Shown piece by piece: positions 7,474-16,464 of a DNA stretch of 64,000 bases. The DNA comes from Jiangella alkaliphila (GTDB lineage: Bacteria > Actinomycetota > Actinomycetes > Jiangellales > Jiangellaceae). Under the pieces are notes generated by a model. That model made no database searches. It worked only from the letters and a program-made list of their open reading frames with translations, and was not told the origin of the DNA. The stretch is from assembly GCF_900105925.1 (NCBI RefSeq), contig NZ_LT629791.1, positions 2,825,278-2,889,277 of the forward strand, given 5' to 3'. Each line of letters starts with the position of its first letter. Within the stretch, counting starts at the first letter, position 1. Made by a program: the position numbers and the translations under genes.

Positions 7474-10143
7474 CTACGGCTGGATGTACCGGAACTGCTG
7501 GTTGATGCCGTTGTGGGACGGGAAGAGGATCACCCGGCCGTCAGGGGCGACCTGCTCGATGTCGAGCACGAAGTTGTGGTACTTCACGCTCTTGATCTGC
7601 TGGGCCGCCGACGTCTCGGGGTCGAGGTTCCACTGCTGGCTGTTGCTGTCGTCGCACTCGGTGAGGACGACCGCGTCGATGGGGTGGACGCCGTCGAGGC
7701 ACTGGCCGGTCGCGCGCCAGATGATCGTGCCATCGCCGGGGACCTCCCAGCCGCGGCTGGGCGCGTCGGCGCAGTCGCCGGCCCGGGGCACGCCGCCGTC
7801 GACGACGATGCAGCGGGTGCCGGCCTCGCCGAGGTCGATCTCGAACCGGCCGGCCCGCACGACCTCGAGCGTGGCGGCGTCGGTGGTCACCGTGCCGATC
7901 TCGTTGGTGAAGACGGCGCGGTAGCGCGTGTGGTCGTCCTCGAGCGTGACGCCGGTGCGGGTCAGCGTGGCGTCGGGGCCGGTGCCGGTGGCGTCGGGGA
8001 CCGGGGTCCACGGGCCGTCGGCGGACGTGGCGCTCTCCCAGGCCCAGGTGGCCTCGGGGTTGGCCGACGCGCTGGCGGTGAACTCGACGTCGTCGCCGGG
8101 GCCGGCCTCGACCGACTCGGGCTGCTCGGTGATCTCCGGCTCCCAGTGCACGGTGAGCGTGGCCGGCTCGGACGTCGCCTCGCCGACCTCGTTGGTGAAC
8201 ACCGCGCGGTACTGATAGCCGTCGCGGTCGGAGCCGACGCCGGTCAGCTCGAGCGTCGACGTGACGCCCTCCTGGCGGTCCATCGCGAGCGTCGGGTCGG
8301 GCGCGCCCCACTCGCCGCCCGGCGCGCGCACCTGCCAGGTGATGGTCATGGCGGCCGGGTTGGCGACGGCGGTCGCCTCGAACACGGCGGTGCCGCCCTC
8401 GACGACCGTGACGTTCTCGGGCTGCCCCTCGATGGCCGGCGGGTACTGCACCGTGATGACGGCCGGCTCGGTGGTGATGGTGCCGAGCGGGTTCGTCGCC
8501 TTGACGCGGTACAGGCGGCCGTCGATGTCGCGGCCGGGCTCCTCGATGACCAGCGTGTCGGTGGTGGCGCCGGCGACGTCGACCCAGTCTTCCTCGGCCG
8601 GGACGTCGGGCACGTCCTGCTCGTCGGTGACCTCGTCGTCGGCGCGGTTCTCGCCGGAGTCGGCGTACGGCGTACCGCCCGTCGTCGGCGCGAACATGAA
8701 CCTCGGCGCGGACTTCTGCGCGACCGCCGTCGACGCCGGCTGCTCGCCGGACGTCTCGGACGGCGGTTCGGCGTACTGCCACTGCAGGTCGGGCGGCGGG
8801 TTGCCGGACACCTCGACCGTCAGCACCACCGGCTCGCCCGCCACGACGACCGGGTTCGACGGCGGCTGCTGCTCGACGGCCGGCGGCTGCTCGGCCGGCG
8901 TCTCGGTGGGGTCGGGCGTCGGCTCCTGGGTCGGCTCTTCCGTGGGCTCGCTGGTCGGCGTCTCGGACGGCTGCGACGGCTCGACCTCGGGCTGGTCGGC
9001 CGGCGGGTCGTCCTCGGCCGGCGGCTCCGGCTCGTCCTCGGGAGTGTCGGCGACCGGCTGGTCGGCGGGCGGGTCCTCGGCGGGCGGGTCCTCGGCGGGC
9101 GGGTCCTCGGCCGGTGGGTCCTCGGCCGGTGGGTCCTCGGCGGGCGGGTCCTCGGCCGGCGGGTCCGGCTCGGCGCTGACGGACGGCGCGGCGGCCGGCG
9201 GGTCGGCGGGGTCGTCGTTGCCGGTCAGCGCCAACGCCGCGACGATGATGGCGGCGGCGGCCGCGACGGCGCCACCGGCGGCCGCGAACTGCCGGGCCTG
9301 CTTGCCCCAGGTGGCCGGCGACAGGAACGCCAGCACGCCGCCGCCCGCGGCGCCGGCACCGGCCGCCACCGCACCGGCGGCGACGCCGGCGGCCGGCAGC
9401 AGCAGGGCGGGCCAAAGGATGCCGCGCATGTCGGACACGAGGAGCAACAGCTCGTCGCGCCGCTCGCGGCAGTGCGTGCAGGTGGAGAGGTGGGCGCTCA
9501 TCTCGCGGGTGTCGTGCGCCGACAGCGTGCCGCGGACGTACGACGCGATCTTCGGCGCGTACGGCCGGCAGTCGGGCTGGACCTCCGCGGACAGGTTCAC
9601 CGCCAGGTAGGCCTGCCGCAGGCCCTCGCGGGCGCGGTAGGCCAGGGCGGCGACGGCGTTGGCGGAGCTGCCCAGCGCGGGCGCCAGCGACGCCGGCGAG
9701 CGGCCCTCGATCTCGGTGTGCCACAGCACCTGCTGCCACCGCTCGGGCAGCGTCTCGAACGCGTCGCGGACCAGCCGGCGGTCGGTCGAGCGGGCCATCG
9801 CGTCGTCGGTGTGCGGCAGTATGTCGAGGATGGACGGGTCGGTCTGCGAGCCGTCGCGCTGCGAGCTGCGGTGGCGGTCGATGGCCAGCCGCCGCACCAC
9901 CGTCTTGAGGTACGGGGCGAACTCGAGGTCGGGACCGCCGCCCTCGCGCAGCCGGGTGAGGCAGCGGGTGAACGCCTCGGCGACGACGTCCTGCGCCTCG
10001 TCGCTGTTGTTCGTGACGATTCGGGCGACCTTCGACGCATCGTCGACATGCCGACGGTACAGCTCGTCGTAGGCGCCCATGTCGCCTTCGCGCGTGCGCG
10101 CTATGAGCTGTTCGTCGCTGGCGGCGTCTGCTGGAATCGTCAC
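7474..10143 (-). CDS. ECF sigma factor fused to zinc anti-sigma motif, membrane segments, Ig-like domains and ricin-type lectin
   Basis: One 889-residue chain combines the parts of a complete signalling system. Residues about 11-90 are sigma region 2 (YDELYRRHVDDASKVARIV, AFTRCLTRL) and about 125-180 region 4 (ETLPERWQQVLWHTEIEGRS). An anti-sigma-like zinc motif follows at H218-x3-C222-x2-C225. Hydrophobic segments lie near 243-273 and 289-307. Next are about seven PPAED repeats (328-360), an acidic Pro/Thr/Glu linker to about 425, at least three Ig-like domains (QWQYAEPP..., TITWQVRAP, WAWESATSADGPW) and a C-terminal ricin-B-like domain with SQQWNLD and NQQFRYIQ. The likely role is a membrane-tethered sigma factor that senses an extracellular ligand, perhaps a glycan. 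If both hydrophobic segments cross, the lectin would be cytoplasmic, so one must be non-spanning. It follows the 10177-11031 gene by 33 bases. Confidence 0.88.
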   Translation of the reverse strand: MTIPADAASDEQLIARTREGDMGAYDELYRRHVDDASKVARIVTNNSDEAQDVVAEAFTRCLTRLREGGGPDLEFAPYLKTVVRRLAIDRHRSSQRDGSQTDPSILDILPHTDDAMARSTDRRLVRDAFETLPERWQQVLWHTEIEGRSPASLAPALGSSANAVAALAYRAREGLRQAYLAVNLSAEVQPDCRPYAPKIASYVRGTLSAHDTREMSAHLSTCTHCRERRDELLLLVSDMRGILWPALLLPAAGVAAGAVAAGAGAAGGGVLAFLSPATWGKQARQFAAAGGAVAAAAAIIVAALALTGNDDPADPPAAAPSVSAEPDPPAEDPPAEDPPAEDPPAEDPPAEDPPAEDPPADQPVADTPEDEPEPPAEDDPPADQPEVEPSQPSETPTSEPTEEPTQEPTPDPTETPAEQPPAVEQQPPSNPVVVAGEPVVLTVEVSGNPPPDLQWQYAEPPSETSGEQPASTAVAQKSAPRFMFAPTTGGTPYADSGENRADDEVTDEQDVPDVPAEEDWVDVAGATTDTLVIEEPGRDIDGRLYRVKATNPLGTITTEPAVITVQYPPAIEGQPENVTVVEGGTAVFEATAVANPAAMTITWQVRAPGGEWGAPDPTLAMDRQEGVTSTLELTGVGSDRDGYQYRAVFTNEVGEATSEPATLTVHWEPEITEQPESVEAGPGDDVEFTASASANPEATWAWESATSADGPWTPVPDATGTGPDATLTRTGVTLEDDHTRYRAVFTNEIGTVTTDAATLEVVRAGRFEIDLGEAGTRCIVVDGGVPRAGDCADAPSRGWEVPGDGTIIWRATGQCLDGVHPIDAVVLTECDDSNSQQWNLDPETSAAQQIKSVKYHNFVLDIEQVAPDGRVILFPSHNGINQQFRYIQP
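9071..9160. repeat. Six tandem 15-bp units encoding PPAED repeats
   Basis: Six contiguous copies of GGGTCCTCGGCSGGY start at 9071, 9086, 9101, 9116, 9131 and 9146, differing only at two positions (GCGGGC, CCGGT or CCGGC ends). A seventh, diverged unit begins at 9161. They encode the (PPAED)n stalk between the membrane segment and the Ig-like domains, so copy-number change keeps the frame and would only lengthen or shorten the stalk. Confidence 0.95.
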
Positions 10144-10176
10144 CTGATCTCGCTATCCCGGTTACACCCAGGCAGC

Positions 10177-11031
10177 TCAGTCCAGGGAACCACTCCCTGA
10201 ATGACGCAACCCGGACGGCCTGCTCTCATGATCGACACTAGCCCCCCCAAGCAGCCCAGTCACGAGTTCAGGCAATCGTGCCCTGGAGTCCGGGACAGCG
10301 AAGACGTCGACCCGCACATGTGCTGTGCTCAGTTCACCGGTTTCGACCGCCTTCGTCAAGGTGATCCGCTCGACCCGTGCCTGCGCATCGTCTGGTACGA
10401 GGGCCACGGCCATCGTCGTGCCGACCTGGCTCAGCGTCGCGGTGGGCCGGACGCGCGACCGCAGCGCCGACGCCGCCTGCAGCACGCGGGCTATCCGCCG
10501 CCATGGGCCGTCCGCCGGATCCCACCGCATGACGAGCAGGACCAGGGCCATGGGCTCGATCCCGGACAGCCGGTCGAGCTCGTGCACGCGCCCGTAGAGA
10601 TAGCCGGCGGTGTGCAGCCCGGAGAGCGGATCGAGGCCGGGCGAGCCCCGCTCGGCGGCCACCGCGTCGACCCAGGCGTCGACCAGCCGGTGCCGCGCCG
10701 TCAGCCGTGCGAGTGGGGCGCCGGCCGACGTCTCGAGCACGTCCCACAACTCGTCCACCTCGTCCAGCAGACAGGTGAGGTCGTGGGTCGTGGTGGCGCG
10801 CTCCCAGGCGAACACCGTCAGGCCGTGCGCGATGTCGTCCGCGTTGGGCACGTCGGCCGTCAACGCGTCCACCACCGCTTCGACGCCGGGCGGAGGCGAC
10901 TCCCCGGTCGTCTCCTCCGCCCGGCTCGCAGATGTGGGTCCGTCGTCGCCCGCGCTCGCCGGCACCGGCCGCTCCAGCCAGGCTGCCAGCAACGATGTCA
11001 CCGGAACCTCGTCGTGGTTGAACATCGTCAT
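10177..11031 (-). CDS. Unrecognised cytoplasmic protein with a degenerate GGDEF-like region
   Basis: The 284-residue protein from ATG 11031 (GGGGAG about 8 bases upstream) is soluble. Its N-terminal half is helical and acidic (VTSLLAAWLERP..., CLLDEVDELWDVLET). The C-terminal half begins DPLSGLHTAGYLYGRVHELD, which resembles the DxLTGLxNRxxLxxRL opening of GGDEF domains, but the GGDEF signature itself is absent, so it should not make cyclic di-GMP. It sits 33 bases upstream of the 889-residue sigma-lectin gene on the same strand and is probably co-transcribed with it. A regulatory role for the sigma protein is inference. The open frame extends to 11148 but lacks a good start. Confidence 0.65.
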   Translation of the reverse strand: MTMFNHDEVPVTSLLAAWLERPVPASAGDDGPTSASRAEETTGESPPPGVEAVVDALTADVPNADDIAHGLTVFAWERATTTHDLTCLLDEVDELWDVLETSAGAPLARLTARHRLVDAWVDAVAAERGSPGLDPLSGLHTAGYLYGRVHELDRLSGIEPMALVLLVMRWDPADGPWRRIARVLQAASALRSRVRPTATLSQVGTTMAVALVPDDAQARVERITLTKAVETGELSTAHVRVDVFAVPDSRARLPELVTGLLGGASVDHESRPSGLRHSGSGSLD

Positions 11032-11186
11032 CCTCGGAACTCCCCGTTCTCGCGCAGGCTTCGTCCGACCCTTCTCCCACCACGACGGCGGCCGGGCCGG
11101 ATCATGACGCGGGATCGGGAAGAATTTCTCCGCCGCCCCCGACCGCACCGCCCAGGCTGTCGGATCGGTATGTCAGGCTGACCCTT

Positions 11187-12449
11187 GTGCCTGACCGCAT
11201 GGTGCGAATGACCCGCTGGCTGACCGACGTCCGCCAGCGCTTCGCGCAAGCCGCGGCCGGTCAGCAGGCCCCGCCGCCCGACGGCGCACCGCGTTCGCTG
11301 GGTGAGGCGGTCGCGTCCGCCGCGGCGTCCGAGCCCGGCCCCGTTCCGCCGCCGCCCTCGTCAGAGCCCGCGCCGCGGCCTCCCGAGACCCACCCGGTGC
11401 CGAAGGTGGTCCGCGACGCCGCCGAGTGGAGCTGGCGGCTGATCCTCATCGCCGCGGCGGTCGCCGGCGTGGGCTGGCTCGCGTGGGAGCTGCGGGTCGT
11501 GATCTTCCCGCTGGTGGCCGGCCTGCTGCTGGCCGCCGGGCTGCAGCCGCTGGTCCGCCGGCTGCGCATGGCTGGCTGGGCGCGCGGCCCCGCGGCCGCC
11601 GTCGTCTTCGTCGGGTTCCTGCTCGTCGTGGTCGGGTCGCTGACACTGGTCGGCAACGCCGTCGGCGGCCAGTTCCAGGACGTCGTCGACCAGGCCGAGG
11701 AGGGCCTGCAAGAGATCCGCAACTGGTTGTCCGGGCCGCCGTTCAGCATCGACGAGGCACAGCTCGACAGCTACATCGACCGCGCCGTCAACGTCTTCCA
11801 GGACGACAGCTCCGTCACCGAGCAGGCCGCCACCGCCGCCACCGTCGCCATCGAGATCCTGGTCGGGCTGGCACTGGCGCTGTTCGCGCTGATCTTCTTC
11901 CTGTACGACGGCGAGCGCATCTGGACGTGGGTCGTGCGGCTGTTCCCGGCGCGGACCCGGGCGCGCGCGGCGGCCGCCGGCGACGTCGCCTGGCTGACGC
12001 TCGGGCAGTACATCCGCGGCACGGTGCTGGTGGCGCTGTTCGACGCCGTCGCCATCACGGTCCTGCTGTTCATCCTGCAGGTGCCGCTGGCGCTGCCGCT
12101 CGGCGTACTGGTGTTCTTCGGCGCGTTCGTGCCGCTGATCGGCGCATTCGTCACCGGGACGGTGGCCGTGCTGGTGGCGTTGGTGACGCAAGGGCTGCTG
12201 ATCGCCATCGTCGTGCTGGCCGGCCTCATCGTCGTGCAGCAGGTCGAGAGCAACGTGTTCCAGCCGTTCATCCTCGGCCGCATGGTGCGCGTCCACCCGC
12301 TGGCCGTGGCGGTCGCCGTCGCCATCGGGACGCTGGCCGGCTCGATCATCGGCGCGATCATCGCGGTGCCGATCATCGCGCTGGTCAACACCGTCGGCAG
12401 CTACCTGGCGTCGACCCGGGAACGGCCACCACCGGTCGCGCCGGGCTGA
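11187..12449 (+). CDS. AI-2E family (PerM/DUF20) membrane permease
   Basis: The 420-residue protein has a Pro/Ala-rich cytoplasmic N terminus of about 75 residues and then the AI-2E family fold: helices WRLILIAAAVAGVGWLAWEL and VIFPLVAGLLLAAGLQPLVR, a large central soluble region (VVDQAEEGLQEIRNWL) and a C-terminal set of helices including LGVLVFFGAFVPLIGAF and QQVESNVFQPFILGR. Members are annotated as autoinducer-2 exporters or Na+(Li+)/H+ antiporters, but most have no demonstrated substrate. The GTG at 11187 is used; in-frame ATGs follow at 11199 and 11208. The 3' end overlaps the convergent TetR gene by 49 bases. Confidence 0.85.
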   Translation: MPDRMVRMTRWLTDVRQRFAQAAAGQQAPPPDGAPRSLGEAVASAAASEPGPVPPPPSSEPAPRPPETHPVPKVVRDAAEWSWRLILIAAAVAGVGWLAWELRVVIFPLVAGLLLAAGLQPLVRRLRMAGWARGPAAAVVFVGFLLVVVGSLTLVGNAVGGQFQDVVDQAEEGLQEIRNWLSGPPFSIDEAQLDSYIDRAVNVFQDDSSVTEQAATAATVAIEILVGLALALFALIFFLYDGERIWTWVVRLFPARTRARAAAAGDVAWLTLGQYIRGTVLVALFDAVAITVLLFILQVPLALPLGVLVFFGAFVPLIGAFVTGTVAVLVALVTQGLLIAIVVLAGLIVVQQVESNVFQPFILGRMVRVHPLAVAVAVAIGTLAGSIIGAIIAVPIIALVNTVGSYLASTRERPPPVAPG

Positions 12450-13006
12450 GCCAGCGCGCGCAGCGCGGCGGCGAGGTCGGCCGCCGACGGCGCCGCCGCG
12501 GGATCGATCAGCCACTGCAGCACCATGCCGTTGATCAGGCACAGTGCCATCGAGCCGACGGTGCGCGCCGTCTCGTCGTCGATGGCCGAAGGGTCCCGCT
12601 CGTACACCAGCGCCGCGAGCTCGCGCCGCGTCTCCGCGTACGTGCGGGCGAGGTCGTCGCGCAGCTGGGGTGCGTACTCGAACTGGGCGATGGCCTGCAG
12701 GCTGGCCACCATCATCGGGCGGTTGCCGTCCTGCCCGCTCTGCAGCCCGGCGAGGAACGCCTCCAGCCGGTCCAGCGGGGTGTCACCGGAGCGCGCCTGC
12801 ATGGCCGCCTCGATGTGGTTGTCCCAGTGGTCGAACGAGTCGATGATCGCGGCGTTGAGCAGGGCGTCCTTCGAGCCGAAGTGGTAGCCGATGGAGGCCA
12901 GGTTGGTGCCGGACTCGGCCACCAGGTCGCGGGCGGTGATGTGGGCGAAGCCCTTCTCCGCCAGCAGCCGTTGCGCCGCGGCGAGCAGCTCCTCGCGGTG
13001 TCCCAT
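12401..13006 (-). CDS. TetR-family repressor of the divergent MFS exporter
   Basis: The 201-residue protein begins with a TetR helix-turn-helix: LAEKGFAHITARDLVAESGT, then NLASIGYHFGSKDALLNAA. The remainder is the helical ligand-binding and dimerisation domain. It is divergent from the DHA2-type exporter at 13078 with only 71 bases between them. That gap contains adjacent near-identical 13-bp repeats that are good operator candidates, so local repression of the exporter and autoregulation is the likely job. The ligand is unknown. It overlaps the 3' end of the AI-2E gene by 49 bases. Confidence 0.9.
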   Translation of the reverse strand: MGHREELLAAAQRLLAEKGFAHITARDLVAESGTNLASIGYHFGSKDALLNAAIIDSFDHWDNHIEAAMQARSGDTPLDRLEAFLAGLQSGQDGNRPMMVASLQAIAQFEYAPQLRDDLARTYAETRRELAALVYERDPSAIDDETARTVGSMALCLINGMVLQWLIDPAAAPSAADLAAALRALAQPGATGGGRSRVDAR

Positions 13007-13042
13007 GGGCCCAGTGTAGACGGAAATCTATACGCCCGTCAT

Positions 13043-13068
13043 AGACATATGTATAAGACATTTGTATA
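13043..13068. promoter_or_regulatory. Tandem operator candidate between TetR and MFS genes
   Basis: AGACATATGTATA (13043-13055) is followed immediately by AGACATTTGTATA (13056-13068), one mismatch in 13. Each unit is itself nearly palindromic (ATACATATGTAT). This AT-rich island in very GC-rich DNA sits 10-35 bases upstream of the exporter start and is the obvious binding site for the TetR protein. Confidence 0.7.
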
Positions 13069-13077
13069 GTCCCGATC

Positions 13078-14598
13078 ATGACCGAGATCGCTGAGCGGGC
13101 CGGCCGCCGGGAGTGGGTGGGCCTCGTCGTCCTCACCATCCCGGCGCTGCTGGCGTCGATGGACCTGTCCGTGCTGTTCATGGCGGCGCCCTGGCTGAGT
13201 GCCGATCTGGAGCCCAGCGGCACGCAGCTCCTGTGGATCATGGACGTCTATGGCTTCCTGATGGCCGGGCTGCTCATCACCATGGGCTCGCTGGGCGACC
13301 GCATCGGGCGCCGCCGGCTGCTGCTTGCCGGCGCCGTGGCGTTCGGCGCGGCGTCACTGCTGGCGGCCTACGCGACCACCCCGGAGACGCTGATCGCGGC
13401 CCGGGCGCTGCTCGGGATCGGTGGCGCGACGCTGGCGCCGTCGACCCTGTCGCTGATCCGCGGCATGTTCCACGACCCGAACCAGCGGCGGGCCGCCATC
13501 GGGGTGTGGACCGCGGCCTTCACCGGCGGCGTGGCCGTCGGGCCGATCATCGGCGGGCTGCTGCTCGAGCACTTCTGGTGGGGTTCGGTGTTCCTGATCA
13601 ACCTGCCCGTCATGGTGCTCCTGCTGATCGTGGGGCCGCTGCTGCTGCCGGAGTCGCGCAACCCCGGGCACGGCGGCATCGACGTCGCCAGCGCCGTGCT
13701 GTCACTGGCCGCGGTGCTCCCGGTGATCTACGGCATCAAGGAGATCGCGGCCGACGCGGCCGTCTCGGCGCTCGCCGTGGCCGCGATCGTCGCGGGCGTG
13801 GTCCTCGGCGTCGTCTTCGTCCGGCGCCAGCGGTCCCTGGACGACCCGATGATCGACGTCCGGCTGTTCCGCAGCCCGGCCTTCAGCGCCGCCGTCGTGA
13901 CCAACGCCGCCGTGACGTTCGGCACCGCGGGCATGGGGGCGATCGCCGTCCAGTACGTGCAGGTGGTGCTCGGCATCCGGCCGTTCACCGCGGCACTGTG
14001 GATGCTGCCGACCGTCGGCGGCACCATCGTCGGCATCGCCGTGGCGAACCTGCTGGCGCGCCGCATCGCGCCGGGCGTCGTCGTCGGCATCGGGGCCGCG
14101 GTGGCCGCGCTGGGCTTCGCGCTGGTGGCCATGACCGTCGAGGTCGACTCCGCCGTGGGTGTCGTCATCGCCTGCTACACGGTCCTCGTGTCCGGTGTCG
14201 GCATGGCGGCCAGCCTGGTCATCGACCTGATCCTCGGGTCGGCGCCGCCCGAGCGCTCCGGTTCGGCCGCGGCCACCTCGGAGACCGCCGGCGAGCTGGG
14301 CGCCGCCACCGGCATCGCGGTCCTCGGCAGCGTCGCGGTGGCGGTGTACGGCGACTCGTTGCGTCAGTCCGTCGACGGCGCGACGGAAGCGGCGACCGGG
14401 TCGCTGGGCGGGGCGGTCGCGGTGGCCGACACGCTGCCCGCGGGCGAGGCGGAGGCGCTGCTGGAGGCGGCTCGGGTGGCGTTCACCGAGGGGTTCACCG
14501 TCACGGCCGCCGTCGGGGCGGTCGTGCTGGCGATCGTCGCGCTGACCGCCACGGTCGCGCTGCGGCGCCGGCCGGTCGCCGTCGCCGTTCCGGAGTGA
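13078..14598 (+). CDS. DHA2-type (14-helix) MFS multidrug exporter
   Basis: The 506-residue length and hydrophobicity fit the EmrB/QacA drug:proton antiporter family. Seen motifs include DLSVLFMAAPWLSADL in helix 1, LGDRIGRRRLLLAGA in the 2-3 loop, LGIGGATLAPSTLSLI and GVWTAAFTGGVAVGPIIGG (antiporter motif C). The first residues (WVGLVVLTIPALLASMDLSV) resemble the SmvA/EmrB-like quaternary-ammonium exporters. It is divergent from its likely TetR regulator and ends 1 base before the convergent hisN stop. The substrate is inferred only from family. Confidence 0.88.
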   Translation: MTEIAERAGRREWVGLVVLTIPALLASMDLSVLFMAAPWLSADLEPSGTQLLWIMDVYGFLMAGLLITMGSLGDRIGRRRLLLAGAVAFGAASLLAAYATTPETLIAARALLGIGGATLAPSTLSLIRGMFHDPNQRRAAIGVWTAAFTGGVAVGPIIGGLLLEHFWWGSVFLINLPVMVLLLIVGPLLLPESRNPGHGGIDVASAVLSLAAVLPVIYGIKEIAADAAVSALAVAAIVAGVVLGVVFVRRQRSLDDPMIDVRLFRSPAFSAAVVTNAAVTFGTAGMGAIAVQYVQVVLGIRPFTAALWMLPTVGGTIVGIAVANLLARRIAPGVVVGIGAAVAALGFALVAMTVEVDSAVGVVIACYTVLVSGVGMAASLVIDLILGSAPPERSGSAAATSETAGELGAATGIAVLGSVAVAVYGDSLRQSVDGATEAATGSLGGAVAVADTLPAGEAEALLEAARVAFTEGFTVTAAVGAVVLAIVALTATVALRRRPVAVAVPE

Positions 14599-14599
14599 T

Positions 14600-15385
14600 T
14601 CAGCCCGCCGCGCCCAGGCGGGCGAGGACGTCGTCGTGGAGGGGGCCGTTGGTGGCCAGGGCGTCGGTGCCGAGCGGGCCGGGGTCGCCGGCGAGGCTGG
14701 TGAAGCGGCCGCCGGCCTCCTCGACGACGATCGAGGGGGCGGCCATGTCGTGCAGGGCCAGCTGCGGCTCGGTCGCGATGTCGACGGCACCGTCGGCGAG
14801 CAGCATGTACGACCAGAAGTCGCCGTAGGCGCGGGTGCGCCAGCAGGCGCGGGTGAGGTCCAGCAGGTTCGGCAGCAGGCCGCGCTCTTCCCAGCCGCCG
14901 AGCGACGAGAACGAGAGCGACGCCCGCTCCAGCGTCGACACGTCCGACACCCGGCAGCGGGTCGCCGATGACAGCGACCGGCCGGTGTACGAGCCGGTCC
15001 CGCGCGCCGCCCACCAGCGCCGGCCCAGCGCGGGCGCCGACACGACGCCGGCGACGACCTGGTCCTCGACCATCAGCGCGATCAGGGTGGCCCAGACCGG
15101 CACGCCGCGCAGGTAGTTCTTGGTGCCGTCGATCGGGTCGATGACCCAGCGGCGCGCACCGTAGCCGCCGGCGCCGAACTCCTCGCCGACGACGGCGTCG
15201 CGGGGGCGCGCCCGCCCGAGGGTGCGGCGGATCGCCTCCTCGGTCGCCTTGTCCGCGTCGGTGACGGGGGACTGGTCGGCCTTGGTCTCGACCCGCAGGT
15301 CGGGAGCCCGATAGCGGGACATCGTCTGCGAGTCGGCGTCGTCGGCCAGGACGTGAGCGAAGCGGATGTCGTCGTCGTGGGCCAC
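14600..15385 (-). CDS. hisN: Histidinol-phosphatase of the inositol-monophosphatase family
   Basis: The 261-residue protein carries the IMPase metal-binding motifs: VVGEEFGAGG (Glu motif) and WVIDPIDGTKNYLRGVPVWA (DPIDGT), and a C-terminal HDMAAPSIVVEEAGG that supplies the last metal ligand. Actinobacterial proteins of this type with an N terminus like AHDDDIRFAHVLADDADSQT dephosphorylate histidinol phosphate in histidine biosynthesis; closely related enzymes act on inositol phosphate. I start at the GTG at 15385, where family similarity begins, although the frame extends to 15448. It is the last gene of an aroA-rsgA-hisN unit, 59 bases after rsgA. Confidence 0.88.
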   Translation of the reverse strand: MAHDDDIRFAHVLADDADSQTMSRYRAPDLRVETKADQSPVTDADKATEEAIRRTLGRARPRDAVVGEEFGAGGYGARRWVIDPIDGTKNYLRGVPVWATLIALMVEDQVVAGVVSAPALGRRWWAARGTGSYTGRSLSSATRCRVSDVSTLERASLSFSSLGGWEERGLLPNLLDLTRACWRTRAYGDFWSYMLLADGAVDIATEPQLALHDMAAPSIVVEEAGGRFTSLAGDPGPLGTDALATNGPLHDDVLARLGAAG

Positions 15386-15444
15386 GATCGGCCAACCTAC
15401 ACGCTGAGGGGTGTCTGACGGGTCCATGGACCGTCGGACACCCG

Positions 15445-16464
15445 TCAATCCCCGACCTGACGGTCACGGCTGGCCAGCAGGCGGCGGTACGACGCCAGGC
15501 GGTCCGGGTCGACGCGGCCGGCCGCCAGCGCGGCGTCGAGCCCGCACTCCGGTGCGCCGTCGGCGTGGGTGCAGCCGCGGGGGCAGTCCTCGGTCTCGGC
15601 GGCGAGGTCGGGGAAGGCGAGGATGAGCCGGTCCGGGTCGACGTGAGCGAGCCCGAACGAACGGATGCCCGGGGTGTCGATGACCCAGCCGCCGCCCGGC
15701 AGCGGCAGCGCGACCGCGCTGGTCGACGTGTGCCGGCCTCGCCCGGTGACGACGTTGACCCGCCCGGTGGCGCGGTCGGCACCCGGGACCAGCGCGTTCA
15801 CCAGTGTCGACTTGCCGACGCCGGAGTGGCCGATCAGGACGGTGACGTGGTCGCGCAGGTACTCGGCCACCTCGCGGACGTCTGTCGCCTCGGTGCCCGG
15901 CGACCGGCGCGCCACGACGGCGGGGACCTGCAGCGGTGCGTACGCGTCGACCAGTGGCGCGGGGTCGGCGAGGTCGGCCTTGGTGATGCAAAGCAGCGGC
16001 TCGATGCCGGCGTCGAACGCGGCGACCAGGGCGCGGTCGATCAGCCGCGGCCGGGGTTCGGGGTCGGCGACGGCGGTGACGATGAGGAGCTGGTCGGCGT
16101 TGGCGACGATGACCCGCTCGACCGGATCGTCGTCGTCGGCGCTGCGCCGCAGCACTGTCGTGCGCTTCTCGACCCGGACGATGCGGGCCAGCGCGCCGGT
16201 CTGGCCGGACACGTCGCCGACCAGGCCGACATGGTCGCCGACCACGACGGCCTTGCGGCCCAGCTCGCGTGCGGTCATGGCCGTGACGGTGTGCCCGTCG
16301 GGCTCGACGACGCAGGTGTAGCGGCCGCGGTCGACGGCGATGACCAGGCCCGACCTGGCGTCGGCATGAGCCGGCCGGAGCTTGCTGCGCGGGCGCGAGC
16401 CGCGGCCGGGGCGGACCTTGACGTCGCGCTCGTCGTAGGACGAGGCGGCGGTCCGCCGGGCCAT
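15445..16464 (-). CDS. rsgA: Ribosome small-subunit-dependent GTPase A
   Basis: The 339-residue protein is a circularly permuted GTPase. An OB-like domain ([16 protein letters not shown]) comes first, then the G4 motif (ITKAD), G1 P-loop ([14 protein letters not shown]), a G2-like region and G3 ([12 protein letters not shown]). The C-terminal zinc region has [15 protein letters not shown]. RsgA binds late 30S precursors and uses GTP hydrolysis to complete assembly. The ATG at 16464 overlaps the aroA stop codon (ATGA), so the two are translationally coupled. The N-terminal Arg/Lys-rich extension is usual in actinobacteria. Confidence 0.95.
   Translation of the reverse strand: MARRTAASSYDERDVKVRPGRGSRPRSKLRPAHADARSGLVIAVDRGRYTCVVEPDGHTVTAMTARELGRKAVVVGDHVGLVGDVSGQTGALARIVRVEKRTTVLRRSADDDDPVERVIVANADQLLIVTAVADPEPRPRLIDRALVAAFDAGIEPLLCITKADLADPAPLVDAYAPLQVPAVVARRSPGTEATDVREVAEYLRDHVTVLIGHSGVGKSTLVNALVPGADRATGRVNVVTGRGRHTSTSAVALPLPGGGWVIDTPGIRSFGLAHVDPDRLILAFPDLAAETEDCPRGCTHADGAPECGLDAALAAGRVDPDRLASYRRLLASRDRQVGD

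Noticed and set aside
9071-9160. CRISPR-like array
   Set aside because: The 15-bp units are contiguous with no spacers and encode a protein repeat in frame.
7456-10200. 914-codon open frame opposite the sigma-lectin gene
   Set aside because: High GC removes stop codons from the antisense frame; the product is Arg/Gly/Val-rich and low-complexity, while the minus strand has clear domains.
10177-11031. Active diguanylate cyclase
   Set aside because: Only the domain opening resembles GGDEF; the GGDEF/GGEEF signature and metal-binding residues are absent.
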